A stretch of 64,000 nucleotides of DNA, taken from positions 3,130,001 through 3,194,000 of the forward strand of contig NZ_CP045422.1 of the NCBI RefSeq assembly GCF_014926585.1. The letters are read 5' to 3'. Made by a program: the position numbers and the translations under genes. Positions 63,130 through 64,000 of this stretch are shown here, in pieces. The notes under the pieces were generated by a model. That model saw only the letters and a program-made list of their open reading frames with translations. It was not told the origin of the DNA and did not search any database. Positions within the stretch are counted from its first letter, which is position 1. Each line of letters starts with the position of its first letter. The DNA is from Devosia beringensis (GTDB lineage Bacteria; Pseudomonadota; Alphaproteobacteria; Rhizobiales; Devosiaceae).

Positions 63130-64000
63130 ATGCTGAAGCCAGATCCAAGCGATCCCATCGTTGTCACCGGCATGGGCGTTGTCAGCCCCCTGGGCGTGGG
63201 CGTGCCGGTCATGTGGGGCCGGCTGATCGCGGGCCGCAGCGGCGTGGTGCAGAACGATCGCTTCGACACTGAGGGCTTTGGCGCCAGCATTGCCGGGCTG
63301 GTGCCGGCCAAGGCCAATGACCCCGAGGGTTTTGATCCGGTCGATTTCATCGATGGCAAGGACATCAAGAAGATGGACCTGTTCATCCAGTATGGCATTG
63401 CCGCGGCGGCCGAGGCGCTGAACCAGGCCAACTGGCACCCGACCGAACTGGCCGACCAGATGGCCACAGCCACCATTATCGGCTCGGGCGTGGGCGGTTC
63501 GCCGGTCATGGGCCGGGCGGTGGAGACCATTCAGACCAAGGGCGCGCGGCGTCTGTCGCCCTTCACCATCCCCTCGTTCCTGGCCAATCTGGCGGCCGGC
63601 TGGCTGTCCATCCTGCACAGTTTCCGCGGTCCCATCGGCACGCCCGTCACGGCCTGCGCCGCCTCGGCCCAGGCCATTGGCGACGGCATGCGGCTGATCA
63701 TGACTGGCGAAGCCGAAGTCGCCGTGGTCGGCGGGGCCGAAGGCTCGGTCGATCCGATCTCAGTGGGTGGCTTTGCCGCCTCGCGGGCGCTGGCCACCTC
63801 GTTCAACGACCGGCCGCAGGAGGCCTCGCGCCCCTTCGACAAAGGTCATGATGGGTTTGTTTTGGCCGAAGGCGCTGCCGTGCTGGTGATCGAAAAGCTC
63901 AGCCATGCCAAGGCACGCGGCGCGACGCCACTGGCGATCCTGGCCGGCTACGGCACCTCGGCCGATGCCTATCACCTGACCTCGGGCTCGCCCGATGGCG
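63130..64000 (+). CDS. Beta-ketoacyl-ACP synthase, FabF type (truncated by the window end)
   Basis: The first 290 codons of a ketoacyl synthase. VVTGMGVVSPLGVGVPVMWG at the N terminus and the nucleophile cysteine in GTPVTACAASAQAIGDGMRL identify a KAS II (FabF)-type condensing enzyme; EASRPFDKGHDGFVLAEGAA is a second conserved block. The C-terminal His-His pair is outside the window. It condenses malonyl-ACP with acyl-ACP. AGGAG precedes the ATG 63130. Its position after a MarR gene, not beside fabG/acpP, suggests a specialised paralogue, though the housekeeping role is not excluded. Confidence 0.88.
   Translation, partial: MLKPDPSDPIVVTGMGVVSPLGVGVPVMWGRLIAGRSGVVQNDRFDTEGFGASIAGLVPAKANDPEGFDPVDFIDGKDIKKMDLFIQYGIAAAAEALNQANWHPTELADQMATATIIGSGVGGSPVMGRAVETIQTKGARRLSPFTIPSFLANLAAGWLSILHSFRGPIGTPVTACAASAQAIGDGMRLIMTGEAEVAVVGGAEGSVDPISVGGFAASRALATSFNDRPQEASRPFDKGHDGFVLAEGAAVLVIEKLSHAKARGATPLAILAGYGTSADAYHLTSGSPDG

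Overview
The window is a chromosomal segment of a GC-rich alphaproteobacterium, most likely of the order Hyphomicrobiales; a Devosia-like organism is my best guess. The evidence is the content: FlaF/FlbT/FliX flagellar regulators, a rod-binding FlgJ-like protein without a muramidase domain, a MotE-type protein, CckA, a cysteine-poor DksA, CsgH-type curli chaperone, and GTTC-N7-GTTC SOS boxes. There is no sign of phage, plasmid or insertion-sequence genes. Taxonomy is inferred from gene families, not from a marker comparison.

Layout. 1-7.5 kb: a partial gene end, a ferredoxin reductase plus 2Fe-2S ferredoxin pair, a membrane protein, an EAL phosphodiesterase, the ycjF/ycjX-like pair, metA and an uncharacterised P-loop ATPase. 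7.7-22 kb: first flagellar block (flgE-flgK-flgL, flbT-flaF, two tandem 594-residue flagellins, a small unknown protein, FlgN-like, rod-binding protein, flgI, divergent fliX) ending in dksA. 22-30 kb: an accessory interval with a six-part arsenic operon, a mini curli locus (curlin, CsgH, curlin), an ABC-F protein and an M32 carboxypeptidase. 30.7-46 kb: second flagellar block (flgF-flgG-flgA-flgH leftward; fliL-fliM-DUF6468-motE-large TPR protein rightward; fliO-fliP leftward; flgB-flgC-fliE-fliQ-fliR-flhB rightward). 46-64 kb: a PACE efflux protein, the cell-cycle kinase CckA, a DUF2237 protein, a sugar-catabolism pair, recA with SOS boxes, alaS, a PPOX flavoprotein, two EamA transporters, a FadL-type porin, a GIN-domain protein, icd, a MarR regulator and a truncated ketoacyl synthase gene.

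How it fits together. Three flagellar operons have sigma-54-type promoters (upstream of flgE, flgI and flgF) and six flagellar upstream regions carry perfect or one-mismatch TTAA-N7-TTAA sites, the CtrA recognition pattern. The same window encodes CckA, the kinase that feeds CtrA, and FliX, the checkpoint regulator of the sigma-54 activator FlbD. The sequence therefore supports a Caulobacter-like hierarchy: CckA-CtrA class II operons, then FliX/FlbD-dependent sigma-54 class III operons, then flagellin with FlaF/FlbT post-transcriptional control. Missing from the window are fliF, fliG, fliN, fliI, flhA, flgD, motA and motB, so the flagellar regulon continues elsewhere.

The least explained element is a secreted protein of about 1,100 residues (N-terminal beta-rich domains, C-terminal TPR-like helices) directly downstream of motE. 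I propose it as a periplasmic motor accessory protein, by analogy with the MotE client MotC of Sinorhizobium.
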